In this document: in pieces, positions 24,011 through 32,753 of the stretch | How positions within the stretch are numbered: the first letter of the stretch is position 1 | How the letters are laid out: every line of letters starts with the position of its first letter | Assembly: GCA_035651635.1 (NCBI GenBank) | Contig: DASRFK010000013.1 | Coordinates: forward strand, 1-37,747 | Origin: JANXQE01 sp035651635 | GTDB lineage: Bacteria > Verrucomicrobiota > Verrucomicrobiia > Limisphaerales > UBA8199 | Direction: 5' to 3' | DNA length: 37,747 nucleotides | Translations under genes and position numbers: made by a program | The notes under the pieces: model-generated | The model's input: only the letters and a program-made list of their open reading frames with translations | Told to the model about the DNA's origin: nothing | Database searches by the model: none

Positions 24011-25560
24011 ACGAGAATTCGACGATCAAGCTTTGCTCAAAATGTGGAAGAGCGATCCCCTCTGAAGCCCCACAGGGGCTCTGTCCAAAGTGCCTTTTGT
24101 CGCAGGCAAGCATTCCGACAGAAATACCGCACCCGGCCTTGATGCCCCCACCGACGCGTGAACAAGTCGCCGCTGCGTTCCCGCAATTGGAAATCCTGGA
24201 GCTCATTGGTCAGGGAGGAATGGGATTTGTCTTTAAAGTCCGGCAACCGAAGCTCAATCGCATCGTCGCCCTCAAAATCCTTCCCCAGTCGCTGGCGGCA
24301 GACCCCGCTTTTGCCGAAAGATTCGCCCGGGAAGGCCGCATGCTGGCACTTCTTAATCATCCGAACATCGTCACCATTCACGATTTCGGTCAGGCCAACA
24401 ATCTCTTTTATCTGCTGATGGAGTTTGTTGACGGAGTGAACCTGCGACAAGCAATGAAGGCAGGCCGATTTACCCCGGAGCAAGCACTCGCAGTGGTTCC
24501 CAAGATTTGCGAGGCTCTCCAATTTGCTCACAATGAAGGAGTCCTTCATCGCGACATCAAACCCGAGAATATCCTCTTGGATAACAAGGGCCGCGTGAAG
24601 ATCGCTGACTTTGGAATCGCGAAGCTCGTCCAGAGAGAAAGCACCATTGACGGGTCGGGAAACGAATCCTCGACCACCTTCAAATCCAAAGCGCCCGGTG
24701 CGGATGCAACCCAAGCCAATCTCACTGAAACAGGGAAAGTTTTGGGAACGCCAAACTACATGGCGCCTGAACAACTTGAACGTCGTCAAAAAGTCGATCA
24801 TCGGGCAGACATTTATTCGCTGGGCGTCGTGTTTTACGAGATGCTCACTGGCGAACTGCCCCTTGGCAGATTTCAACCACCCTCTCAAAGGGTTGAAGTG
24901 GACGTTCGTTTGGACGAGGTGGTTTTGCACGCGTTGGAAAAAGAGCCATCCATGCGTTACCAACAGGCCAGTCAGGTGAAAACCGCTGTTGAGTCCATCG
25001 CAAATCGACCTTCGCCTGGACAGCCTCCCTTTGTCGCTCCAACGGGCCCTCCTGGCCGGCGGTTTTGGAAACGATTTGCTCTGGCGGCCGCCGGTTGCGT
25101 GCTTGCAGCGATTATTCTTCCTTTTCTGCTGTACCATTTAGCGCGTCGCAATAACCCTGCAGCCGCACAACTGGATTTGGTCCAGGCGGCCGAAAACCAC
25201 AATCCTCCGGTAGTTGCTACGAACGAAGCGACAGCCACCACAGACGAAATCGCTCGTCTAAAGCTTCAACACGCCGAGCTGGAATTCGAACGAGCCAAGG
25301 CGCGAAATGAGGCAGGCGTCATTACCTCGGCAGATTACCAAAAAGCAAAGTACGCTCGCGATATTGCCGCGGCTGAATTGAGTCAGGACAAGTTAGGAGT
25401 CGCAAAACTGAATCTCGAGTCCGCTCAGGTGCAACTCGACCTGGCATCGAAACTTTTTGAAGTGGGGCGAACCACATCGACAGATTACGAAAATGCCAAA
25501 CTGGCCCGCGATATCGCCGCAGTTCAATTGAAAAAGCTTGAGATGACAAACGGTAAATGA
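24007..25560 (+). CDS. Transmembrane Ser/Thr protein kinase with zinc-ribbon N-terminus
   Basis: This is a 517-aa protein. Residues 10-29 form a zinc ribbon (Cys10-x2-Cys13, Cys26-x2-Cys29). The kinase domain spans about 60-340: glycine loop GQGGMG at 68-73, catalytic Lys90 in VALKIL, catalytic loop HRDIKPEN at 181-188, DFG at 201-203, activation-segment GTPNYMAPEQ, and DIYSLGVVFYEMLTG. All key residues are present, so it should be active. A basic stretch and one membrane helix (about 358-377) lead to an outer helical domain of about 130 residues. That domain has two copies of a TS-x-DY-x-x-AK-x-ARDIAA unit. It is the likely sensor, signalling through the cytoplasmic kinase. The sigma factor 80 nt downstream is the probable partner. 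Confidence 0.92.
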   Translation: MNENSTIKLCSKCGRAIPSEAPQGLCPKCLLSQASIPTEIPHPALMPPPTREQVAAAFPQLEILELIGQGGMGFVFKVRQPKLNRIVALKILPQSLAADPAFAERFAREGRMLALLNHPNIVTIHDFGQANNLFYLLMEFVDGVNLRQAMKAGRFTPEQALAVVPKICEALQFAHNEGVLHRDIKPENILLDNKGRVKIADFGIAKLVQRESTIDGSGNESSTTFKSKAPGADATQANLTETGKVLGTPNYMAPEQLERRQKVDHRADIYSLGVVFYEMLTGELPLGRFQPPSQRVEVDVRLDEVVLHALEKEPSMRYQQASQVKTAVESIANRPSPGQPPFVAPTGPPGRRFWKRFALAAAGCVLAAIILPFLLYHLARRNNPAAAQLDLVQAAENHNPPVVATNEATATTDEIARLKLQHAELEFERAKARNEAGVITSADYQKAKYARDIAAAELSQDKLGVAKLNLESAQVQLDLASKLFEVGRTTSTDYENAKLARDIAAVQLKKLEMTNGK

Positions 25561-25640
25561 GGCTCAGTTCCAAGCGATGCAAATAAGCGATGGTTGAGAT
25601 GTGTCCTTGAAGCTTTCGGGAAAACCAATTGGAATTGAAA

Positions 25641-26390
25641 ATGTCAGATGGCCTGAATTCCAACCAATCAAAGCCGCCGAACTGCGCACGATTCGTTACG
25701 ACTCAATGGACGCGGGTTTTGCAGGCGCGTGGAGAATCTCCCGACGCACTCACGGCGCTCAGTGAGTTGTGCGCGGCCTATTACAGCCCGGTCTTTGCAT
25801 TTATCTGCGGCAAAGTAAGGGATTCAGATATCGGGCGCGACCTCACCCAGGAATTCTTCATGCGTCTTCTCAGTCGGCGGGGAATCGATACAGTAAAGCG
25901 GGAGCGGGGAAGGTTTCGTTCCTTCCTGCTAGGCGCGGTCAAGCATTTCCTGGCGGACTACCACGAACATTCACGGCGCCTTAAGCGCGGCGGAGGCCGG
26001 GTTATGGAACCGATTGAAGTCCAGACCGACACTTCCCCTGGTCTGGAAATAGCGGATGAAAAGACTGCGAGCGCCGAACGGGAATTCGATCGAAGATGGG
26101 GTTTAACATTGCTGGACAGAGCTCTAACAACACTCGCCGCAGAACACACCGTTGCTGGAACTTCCAACCTGTTCGAGGCGCTTAAACCCTGGCTTACGGG
26201 TGACACCGAGGATCTCTCACAAGCTGAAACAGCAGGAAAACTAGGAATGAATGAAGGAGCCGTCAAAGTTGCAATTCACCGGCTGCGACGGCGGTTTCGT
26301 GACCTTATCAAAACAGAAATCGCTCAGACCCTAAATGACGAAGCGCAGGTAGAGGACGAAATGCATTGTTTACTCGAAGCGCTTGTGTGA
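25641..26390 (+). CDS. ECF-like sigma factor of the kinase-associated type
   Basis: The ATG at 25641 gives 249 aa; a TTG at 25629 would add four residues. Region 2 includes LSELCAAYYSPVFAFICGKVRDSDIGRDLTQEFFMRLL read as two helices, then RGRFRSFLLGAVKHFLADY. Region 4 includes LSQAETAGKLGMNEGAVKVA and IHRLRRRFRDLIK. The insert between the regions is longer than in ordinary ECF factors and contains EREFDRRWGLTLLDRAL, a hallmark of sigma factors found beside Ser/Thr kinases in Planctomycetes and Verrucomicrobia. In the characterised Vibrio PknT-EcfP pair, phosphorylation activates the sigma factor. A similar link is inferred here from the 80-nt spacing. No anti-sigma gene is present. Confidence 0.9.
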   Translation: MSDGLNSNQSKPPNCARFVTTQWTRVLQARGESPDALTALSELCAAYYSPVFAFICGKVRDSDIGRDLTQEFFMRLLSRRGIDTVKRERGRFRSFLLGAVKHFLADYHEHSRRLKRGGGRVMEPIEVQTDTSPGLEIADEKTASAEREFDRRWGLTLLDRALTTLAAEHTVAGTSNLFEALKPWLTGDTEDLSQAETAGKLGMNEGAVKVAIHRLRRRFRDLIKTEIAQTLNDEAQVEDEMHCLLEALV

Positions 26391-26505
26391 AGCAATTGTC
26401 GTTAAAAAGACGAGTAATTCTAAATGGACAGTTCAACGAGGGAGAATCCTTTGGTCGGGCTTGAGTCTCTTCTCAAGATTTTTGGGCAGCGCGGAGATTC
26501 CTGGC

Positions 26506-27384
26506 TCACCTGGCTGAATTGCTAACTCTCTGATGCTGGCGGAGACCCACTTCAACCTTCAATGCGACAATCAACGCTTCCGAATCCAACGGTAGGCCGG
26601 AATAGATAATCCGGCCCTCGCGGTTTATCAGGAACATCTTCGGAATAGCGTTGACCCCGAAAGCTCCGACAATCGTTGAGTCCACCCAAGCGCTGCGCGT
26701 TTTTGTCCAGTGCTCGGATTCAAGTCGTTTCCAAGCAACGTCTGGGTTTTCATCCATGCTAACGGCAATGAAAACCGTATCATCCGTGGACGCCAATTTG
26801 TCAGCTTCCTTTTGGATGTCGGGCATAAGCTTCAAACATGGTCCACACCAGGTAGCCCAAAACTCAAGTACCACCATTTTTCCACGAAATTCACTCAACT
26901 TTTCTGATCGCTTGTCCGGCAGTCTTGTGAGTTTCACATCTGGTGCCATCGCGCCATTGGGAAGGCGCTCCCAGAGACCGCCAAAGGGCACTCCGCGTAG
27001 TTCTCCCCGCACCAAACTAACGACCCGCGCTCGCAGTACGTTTGTCGCCTCAGGAACGATGGTCAGTCGCACAAGGCTGCCTCTCGGCCCGCGAATCCTG
27101 GAAACCGCCTCTTGCATAGGCATACTGCTGTCTAACGCCACCGGCGGGTCGTTGCTCTGGCCCACCGCAGTTATCAAGTCCCCGGGAGCAATCGAGCCTT
27201 CAGAGGCGGCTGGGGAATTCGTAACGACTTTGGTCACCAGAAACCCCGATGGGTGCTTGGCCAATGCAATTCCTACTCCATAAGCCTCGGCCGCGGGACT
27301 GGTGGTGGAACAAAATATAAGCCAGGCAAATGATAGGCCCATGAGGCGGATCGCGTTTTGATGGATTTGGTTTCGTATACTCAC
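26506..27384 (-). CDS. Secreted PDZ-thioredoxin fusion protein
   Basis: This is a 292-aa protein with a signal peptide at about residues 13-33. A PDZ domain follows at about 36-125 (YGVGIALAKHPSGFLV, GSIAPGDLITAVG). A TlpA/AhpC-type thioredoxin domain spans about 145-280. Its active site is WATWCGPC with Cys180 and Cys183, and the cis-Pro loop is NAIPKMFLI. The reduced or oxidised dithiol would act on envelope proteins, and the PDZ domain may recruit substrates by their C-termini. The ATG overlaps the signal peptidase stop by 4 nt (27381-27384), so the two are translationally coupled. The order suggests a small protein maturation operon of leader cleavage followed by disulfide handling (inference). 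Confidence 0.88.
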   Translation of the reverse strand: MSIRNQIHQNAIRLMGLSFAWLIFCSTTSPAAEAYGVGIALAKHPSGFLVTKVVTNSPAASEGSIAPGDLITAVGQSNDPPVALDSSMPMQEAVSRIRGPRGSLVRLTIVPEATNVLRARVVSLVRGELRGVPFGGLWERLPNGAMAPDVKLTRLPDKRSEKLSEFRGKMVVLEFWATWCGPCLKLMPDIQKEADKLASTDDTVFIAVSMDENPDVAWKRLESEHWTKTRSAWVDSTIVGAFGVNAIPKMFLINREGRIIYSGLPLDSEALIVALKVEVGLRQHQRVSNSAR

Positions 27385-28031
27385 GTGTCCTTGTCACGGA
27401 AAGGCCAGAGCTTTAAAGAAAACAAAACCCGGCCGACAATCTGATTACTCGAAAAAATCGGATGAACAGCCTGACGCGGTGGTATAGCTCGATTGTCCCC
27501 AAGTGTCGCAAAACTTCCCTTAAACAGTTTGCCTTTTCCGATGTTGAAATCTGGACTGATTTTATAAGTGTGGGACTCTCGCATCAAGCTCCCATTAACG
27601 AAGAGAAGGCCTGCATTTATCTCAATTTCCTCCCCAGGTAGTCCGACAACCCTTTTAACCAAAAGGTCCCGCCCCATCCGGCCAACGATGATATCTCCAC
27701 GGCTAGGATCCTTGTGGACATAAGCCCACCGGTCCAACAGGAGCAAGTCTCCTGAAGCCAAAGTTGGCCACATGCTATGGCCGATAGCCAGGCAAAGACA
27801 AAACCGCCAGCGCAGCAGTCCAACAGCAGCAATGGCAACAGCGGCAATCGACGCCCACAACGCGCTGCGCGACCGGGAGGTTCCAAAACCAATTCTCGGA
27901 CCAAGCCTGAGCATGCAAAACGCCACCACTGGAAGCTTCTTTCGCAACGTTCTGCTGCGCCTAGCGATTTCAGGGAGTCGTGATAAATCGCGCATTAAGC
28001 TGATCTCAAAGGGATGCTCGATGGGTCCCAT
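27381..28031 (-). CDS. lepB: Signal peptidase I (S26 family)
   Basis: This is a 216-aa protein. One membrane segment lies at about 57-84, preceded by a basic cytoplasmic N-region. Box B, IGHSMWPTL, carries the nucleophile Ser86. Box D, DLLVKRVVGLPGEEIE, carries the general base Lys126. GDNR in box E is present, but the usual following Ser and Asp-Ser-Arg are replaced (AIPPRQA). The dyad is intact, so cleavage of exported preproteins is likely, with altered box E geometry. It starts directly after the upstream stop (28031/28032, no gap) and overlaps the downstream PDZ-thioredoxin gene by 4 nt. This is probably an accessory signal peptidase dedicated to the operon's substrates rather than the housekeeping enzyme. 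Confidence 0.9.
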   Translation of the reverse strand: MGPIEHPFEISLMRDLSRLPEIARRSRTLRKKLPVVAFCMLRLGPRIGFGTSRSRSALWASIAAVAIAAVGLLRWRFCLCLAIGHSMWPTLASGDLLLLDRWAYVHKDPSRGDIIVGRMGRDLLVKRVVGLPGEEIEINAGLLFVNGSLMRESHTYKISPDFNIGKGKLFKGSFATLGDNRAIPPRQAVHPIFSSNQIVGRVLFSLKLWPFRDKDT

Positions 28032-28679
28032 TTAGCGACCAGGAGCAATCTTCAGGTTTGCAGCGACGCTGGGGTTCTCCTGAAGTTGGATGAGGGTGGT
28101 ATGCCCTTCCGTCTTATTTTGAAATGCTGGTGGCATCTCATCGAGGTGCCGTAATCCGTCGAGAACTTCTTTCTCGCGCCCTAAACGCGCTCCAATTGCA
28201 ATTGCCTCCTCGGCGTGGGCCACGACTAGCTCGTCGGTCGGATGCGCATAAAGCAGGGTGAGGTAAGTGCGCAGCCAACGTTCATACAGGGCGTTTGATC
28301 GCAGAGCGCTAAGAAGGTTATGCGCCAAAATTAATTCCCCCTCTGTGCCTCGGAATTGCTCGAAACCCAGTTCCAGTTGGTTAATCAATTGGTCTGGGTA
28401 GGGCAGAGACGAAGAAGCCATGGTTCCCGAACCTGGCACGGAATTTCGAAGCTGAAGGCATCTTTCGGTCTGAATCTCCGTCAAAAATCTGCCCGCCAGG
28501 CCAGCAAGGACCGCTTTGGCGTTTTCGATTTCAGAAAACGATTCGTCTGCCGTGAAGTAATCCAGGCTGGGTATTGACGAGAGTGATTCCACTTCACGAG
28601 CTTTAATTCTATGTCCAATAATTCCCCCGCTCAGGAGACCGACCAGTAGACAACCAACGTACGGAGAGAGTCGCCTCAT
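28032..28679 (-). CDS. Membrane-anchored helical protein, first gene of the signal peptidase operon
   Basis: This is a 215-aa protein. The N-terminus RRLSPYVGCLLVGLLSGGIIG is a signal anchor or signal peptide, with Cys9 inside the hydrophobic stretch. The rest is predicted helical: SEIENAKAVLAGLAGRFLTEI, YERWLRTYLTLLYAHPTDELV and AIAIGARLGREKEVLDGL. It resembles a small TPR-like domain, but I do not recognise a family. The stop directly abuts the signal peptidase start, so the two are co-translated. It could be a substrate, chaperone or scaffold for that enzyme. Confidence 0.72.
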   Translation of the reverse strand: MRRLSPYVGCLLVGLLSGGIIGHRIKAREVESLSSIPSLDYFTADESFSEIENAKAVLAGLAGRFLTEIQTERCLQLRNSVPGSGTMASSSLPYPDQLINQLELGFEQFRGTEGELILAHNLLSALRSNALYERWLRTYLTLLYAHPTDELVVAHAEEAIAIGARLGREKEVLDGLRHLDEMPPAFQNKTEGHTTLIQLQENPSVAANLKIAPGR

Positions 28680-28816
28680 AATCGATTATACGCCGAGGGA
28701 GGCGTTTTCAACGAATCTGCAAAAAAGAATCGCGATGCCCCTTTGCGCCATAACCTTCTCGGCGGGACCAGAAATAACTGAAGAAAAGTTGTCACTATTT
28801 TACTTGTGACGGGATC

Positions 28817-28962
28817 TTGGTTGTATGAAGCGTCGACAGCGGCCCGCACCACCCAGACCAGCGAAACTTCGCAACCAAACTCGACTTGCGGTGTCCGAAC
28901 AGTGATGGAGTGAAGTGAGGTCACGGTAAAGCGGGCGGCCTGGGGTTTGGGTCGCCCGCTTT
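28817..28962 (+). ncRNA. Candidate structured leader RNA ending in a terminator-like hairpin
   Basis: The 322-bp gap between divergent genes contains a 7-bp closing stem TTGGTTG (28817-28823) with CAACCAA (28872-28878), and an inner GCGAA/TTCGC hairpin at about 28861-28872. It ends in a 13-bp hairpin (AAAGCGGGCGGCC at 28928-28940 pairing with GGTCGCCCGCTTT at 28950-28962, one G-U pair, 9-nt loop). The last hairpin ends in TTT and lies 39 nt before the propeller protein start. A terminator inside a 5' leader suggests attenuation or a short independent RNA. It matches no riboswitch class that I recognise. Confidence 0.4.
28928..28962 (+). terminator. Strong terminator-like hairpin in a 5' leader
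   Basis: The 13-bp stem has flanking AAA on the left and TTT on the right, a 9-nt loop and only one G-U pair. No plus-strand protein gene ends just upstream; the neighbours diverge. It therefore either stops a leader RNA or acts symmetrically on the opposite strand before the signal peptidase operon begins. Confidence 0.55.
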
Positions 28963-29001
28963 CGTTCGCTCTCCGACCAGACGACCAAAACCATACATAA
29001 A

Positions 29002-32000
29002 ATGAACAATAACGGTCTTACCCTAAAAGCCCATTCACCCTTAAACCGGCGATTGCCGCTTTCTCCGTTCACGTGCCTCGCCATGGTTTGCTTGGCGCAT
29101 TTCCCTACCCGCGCAGCAAACTTGACGCCCATCGCTGTGAACGGATTTAACCGTGACGTCGTGCTTGAAAAAACCGCCGTCGGTCCGCCTTTTACAGCGG
29201 CGGCCGAATTGAACCCGGGAGAAGGCACTGCTTTTTACGAAAAGGGCCTGCCTCAAAAACAGTTTGGATTGCCAGTCGGCTCGTTCACCAGCGCGTTTGA
29301 CGGGAGTACAGTTTTTCAGTTTCAACCATTCACGAACAAGAATGCGTTGGTTCTGAGCAGCGAGACTGGCCTTTCATCCGGCACTTTGACGCTCGCAACC
29401 CCAGTTCAATATCAGAAAATTGCCGTTATCGCTAATTCCGCGAGCGGAGGAGGAACTCCCCAATTGGTTCTGCATTTTGCCGGAGGTAGCTCTATCACTG
29501 CCAGCTATAACGCTCAGGATTGGTTCTTAAACCCGGGATTTGCTCTGCAAGGTGTGGATCGGATCTACCTTAACAACGGTCTGACCGAAGGAGGGCCAAG
29601 CGATCCTCGATTTTACCAAACCACGATTGATTTGGCAGCAGCCCTGGGAACCAATAATAAGCCTTTGGTGAGCCTAACATTCAGCAAGGCTGCAGGAGTG
29701 GGAGCAACCGCGATTTATGCCATCAGTGGTTTTCCAACCTCGGCAGTGGGCGTTGCGTCCATAACCAATATCGAAGCAACAAATGTCGAGGCGCAAAGTG
29801 CAACCATTACGGGGTTCGTTTCGGATACCGGGGGCGACGCTCCTAATATCACGATTTACTACGGCACAGCGAACGGCGGAACAAACTCGACCGCATGGGA
29901 TGCCCGGGTAAATCTACGCAAACAGACCGGGAGCTTTAGCCAACAACTCACGAATCTGGCACAAAACACCTCTTATTTTGTGGCGGTGCAAGCAGTCAAT
30001 TTGGCCGGGACAGTTTGGGCTTCATCCTCCGATCGATTTAGCACAACTGTTCTCAAATTGCCGCAGGTCCAGCTCGTTCCTGCGATCGACATAGAATCCA
30101 GCCAAGCCACGATCACAGGCCAAGTGCTCGACGCCGGAGGCGACATTCCGAATGTGAATCTGTATTATGGAACATTCGACGCGGGCACTAATGCAAGTGC
30201 CTGGACGTATATGATTCCCCTTGGGTTTCAAGCAGCAGGATTTGCCCAACCCGTAACTGCGCTTACCGCCAACACCACGTATTTCGCCACCGCAGAAGCA
30301 ATTAATGCTGCGGGAAAAATTTGGACCGACAGTATTCAGTTTACCACCTGGCCTACGAATGCTGCGACCATGTTCGCCGCTGTTTTGACGCACCATAACG
30401 ACAACGCCCGCACCGGTGCAAATCTCGATGAGCACATTTTGACTGCGAAAAACGTGAACACCAACCAGTTTGGTCTCGTATTTAGCAGGTCCGTCGACGA
30501 CCAGGTTTACGCCCAACCTTTAGTCATGACCAACGTGAGCATCCCTGGTCGTGGGACGCGTAATCTCCTGATCGTTGCCACAGTGAATGATTCTGTATAC
30601 GGCTTTGATGCCGATGATGCTTCACTGTCGGTGCCGTACTGGCACGCAAGTCTTCTCGGGTCCAATGCCGTGGCGCCACGAAACAGTGATATGACCGGGG
30701 CATGTGGAGGCTTTTATCAGGATTTCAGCGGAAAAATCGGAATCGTTGGAACGCCGGTCATCGATTCCTCAACAGGGACCATGTACGTGGTCGCTCGAAC
30801 GAAGGAGAGTAATGGCAGCTTTGTTCAACGATTGCATGCGCTCGACCTCGCGAATGGTCTGGAGATGAGCAACAGCCCCGTCGCAATCGTGGCAACTTAC
30901 CGCGGTAACGGCGCGGGTAGCCTGAACAATACAATAATGTTCGATTCGCAACGGCAAAATCAAAGGCCCGGATTAGCACTTGTGAACGGTGTCGTTTACA
31001 TCGGCTGGTCGTCGCATTGTGATTGGGGTCCTTATCATGGTTGGGTAATCGGATATGATGCAGCGACTCTCAAGCAGGTGGTGGTGTTCAATAATACTCC
31101 AAATGGCTACAATGGAGGCATTTGGATGAGCGGTCAGGCTCCGGCTGCTGACGATAGTGGAAATCTTTACCTTTCCGTTGGCAACGGTACCGTGGGAGAT
31201 GGCGGAGACCTCGGAAGTGTCGTAAATCGAGGTGAGAGCTTCTTAAAATTATCCCGTGCCGGAAGCGCGCTGAACGTTTCCAGTTGGTTCACCCCGTATA
31301 ACTGGCAAGAACTCGAGAATGGCGACGTGGATTTGGGTTCAGGCGGCCTTTTATTAATTCCCGGTACGAAGCTCGCATTTTCGGGGGGCAAGCAAGGGGT
31401 CGTGTATCTCGTCAACAGGGATAAAATGGGCGGTTTGAGCTCGGGCAATGCAGATACTAACATCGTTCAAACCTTCCAAGTAACGCCTGACGAGGTGCAT
31501 GGCGGACCGGTATGGTGGGATGGACCGGATGGTTCGTACAGCTACATTTGGCCAGCATCCGTGAATTTGCAGCAATACGAATTCGACTGGAGCATGCAAA
31601 AATTCACTCTGCCCGCATATGCTCAAGGCCAACCGACAGCGCCTGTGGGTCAGCCCGGCGGCATCCTGTCGCTTTCGGCAAACCACACAAATGCCAACAC
31701 CGCCATCCTTTGGGCTTCCCATCAACTTTCTGGGGATGCGAACCAAAGCGTACGCCCTGGCATCCTTCGGGCGTATAATGCTCAAAACGTGGGGCAAGAG
31801 CTCTGGAATTCAGAGCAGATCCGAACTCGCGATTCCGTAGGAAACTTTGCAAAATTCGTTCCACCGAGGGTTGCGAATGGGAAAGTCTACCTGGCTACCT
31901 TTTCGGGGCGCGTGAATGTCTATGGGCTCATGCCACCTCCTCGTTTGACGGTCGGCACAAGCAGTCGCGCCATTGATTTATCGTGGCCCGCGATAGGGCC

Positions 32001-32145
32001 AATCCCGGACGTCCTTCAAGCAAAGACAAACCTCACATTAGGCGATTGGCTGGACGTGACAAATTCTATACGGCAAACGAATGGAACCTTCAGGGTTACT
32101 ACACCGATCACCGAAGGAAGCATGTTCTATCGCTTGAAGCATTGA
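29002..32145 (+). CDS. Secreted PQQ-like propeller protein with fibronectin-type domains
   Basis: This 1047-aa protein has a leader at about residues 17-36 (SPFTCLAMVCLAHFPTRAA). Residues about 40-245 form a beta-rich domain of unknown family. Two fibronectin-III-like repeats follow at about 252-350 and 355-450, sharing QSATITG and GG-D-x-PN-x-x-x-YYGT. A PQQ-type beta-propeller begins at THHNDNARTG (near 463) and runs to about 980. It includes DDQVYAQPLVM, VNDSVYGFDAD and KQGVVYLVNRDKMGG. A short C-terminal domain ends MFYRLKH. Comparable proteins are common in Acidobacteria and Verrucomicrobia. The propeller usually binds ligands or partners and is not shown to be a dehydrogenase; no heme motif is present. 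It is probably cell-surface or extracellular. Confidence 0.85.
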   Translation: MNNNGLTLKAHSPLNRRLPLSPFTCLAMVCLAHFPTRAANLTPIAVNGFNRDVVLEKTAVGPPFTAAAELNPGEGTAFYEKGLPQKQFGLPVGSFTSAFDGSTVFQFQPFTNKNALVLSSETGLSSGTLTLATPVQYQKIAVIANSASGGGTPQLVLHFAGGSSITASYNAQDWFLNPGFALQGVDRIYLNNGLTEGGPSDPRFYQTTIDLAAALGTNNKPLVSLTFSKAAGVGATAIYAISGFPTSAVGVASITNIEATNVEAQSATITGFVSDTGGDAPNITIYYGTANGGTNSTAWDARVNLRKQTGSFSQQLTNLAQNTSYFVAVQAVNLAGTVWASSSDRFSTTVLKLPQVQLVPAIDIESSQATITGQVLDAGGDIPNVNLYYGTFDAGTNASAWTYMIPLGFQAAGFAQPVTALTANTTYFATAEAINAAGKIWTDSIQFTTWPTNAATMFAAVLTHHNDNARTGANLDEHILTAKNVNTNQFGLVFSRSVDDQVYAQPLVMTNVSIPGRGTRNLLIVATVNDSVYGFDADDASLSVPYWHASLLGSNAVAPRNSDMTGACGGFYQDFSGKIGIVGTPVIDSSTGTMYVVARTKESNGSFVQRLHALDLANGLEMSNSPVAIVATYRGNGAGSLNNTIMFDSQRQNQRPGLALVNGVVYIGWSSHCDWGPYHGWVIGYDAATLKQVVVFNNTPNGYNGGIWMSGQAPAADDSGNLYLSVGNGTVGDGGDLGSVVNRGESFLKLSRAGSALNVSSWFTPYNWQELENGDVDLGSGGLLLIPGTKLAFSGGKQGVVYLVNRDKMGGLSSGNADTNIVQTFQVTPDEVHGGPVWWDGPDGSYSYIWPASVNLQQYEFDWSMQKFTLPAYAQGQPTAPVGQPGGILSLSANHTNANTAILWASHQLSGDANQSVRPGILRAYNAQNVGQELWNSEQIRTRDSVGNFAKFVPPRVANGKVYLATFSGRVNVYGLMPPPRLTVGTSSRAIDLSWPAIGPIPDVLQAKTNLTLGDWLDVTNSIRQTNGTFRVTTPITEGSMFYRLKH

Positions 32146-32753
32146 TGCATGAGGGTCGGTTGCGCCCTCGATCTGAAGCACCGCTCGTGCTCAAGGACGC
32201 GGACCGTTTGACCATATCCGGCGCGACTCGCTCAGGTTTTAAGCATTACGCTTCGTGGGCCCATCCGAATACTCCTGTTGGTTCAGTTAGAACTCTGTAA
32301 CACATATGTCAATCACCACTCATCACCACTCATTATCAACGCTTCCCAGACTCTTAAGAGCGCCTGTCCCGACCTTGCGATATTTTAAAAGGAAGCAACA
32401 ATGGTAATACGTGGAGATTTGCAAATTTCACCACTGTTTAACACGACCGCTGCTCGTTGTGCTGATGTTGTGCCTCGAATCATCGCGGTCCGAATTCGTG
32501 CTTTAGAAACCATTTCGGACAGTGATCCGTTGCGGTCGAAAACCCGTCCGACAATTCGTCGGTTCTTTGCCCTCATTCTGAATACGCACCCAACCAGAAG
32601 CCGCCTGAAAACGAAGTTATTTGCACGCCCACAAGTGACTTCCGCGGCGACCTAAAATGTGGTCGGCCGGTGCCGAGCTCTCGAGGCGGGAGCGATATCG
32701 TGAAAGAAACTCTCCGCCACATAAACGACCTGTTCGTAGCCTCTCTCATTTCC
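32146..32753. other. 608-bp gap holding repeat copy B; no confident gene
   Basis: Between the propeller gene stop and the stop of the minus-strand secreted protein gene I find the dispersed repeat described at 32391-32520. A reading frame of 84 codons at 32401-32655 starts inside that repeat (MVIRGDLQ, ending ARPQVTSAAT). A short imperfect GAGGG/CCCTC hairpin just after the stop (about 32149-32167) could mark the transcript end. I see no protein domain in either strand. Confidence 0.45.
32391..32520 (+). repeat. Dispersed repeat element, copy B
   Basis: This is the plus-strand counterpart of 18435-18310. The 42-nt core (32391-32432) shares 32 positions with copy A by hand count, including the exact 11-mer ATGGTAATACG. 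The following segment (TGCTCGT-GTG-TGA and later CGCGGTC-GAAT) still aligns with small gaps. The two copies are in opposite orientation. In both, an ATG within the core opens a frame reading MVIRG-x-LQ, but the copy A frame soon stops. It looks like a small non-autonomous or decayed mobile sequence. Confidence 0.5.

Noticed and set aside
24037..25137. 366-codon minus-strand ORF opposite the kinase
   Set aside because: It is antisense to a kinase with every catalytic motif intact and has no domain of its own, so it is a coding shadow.
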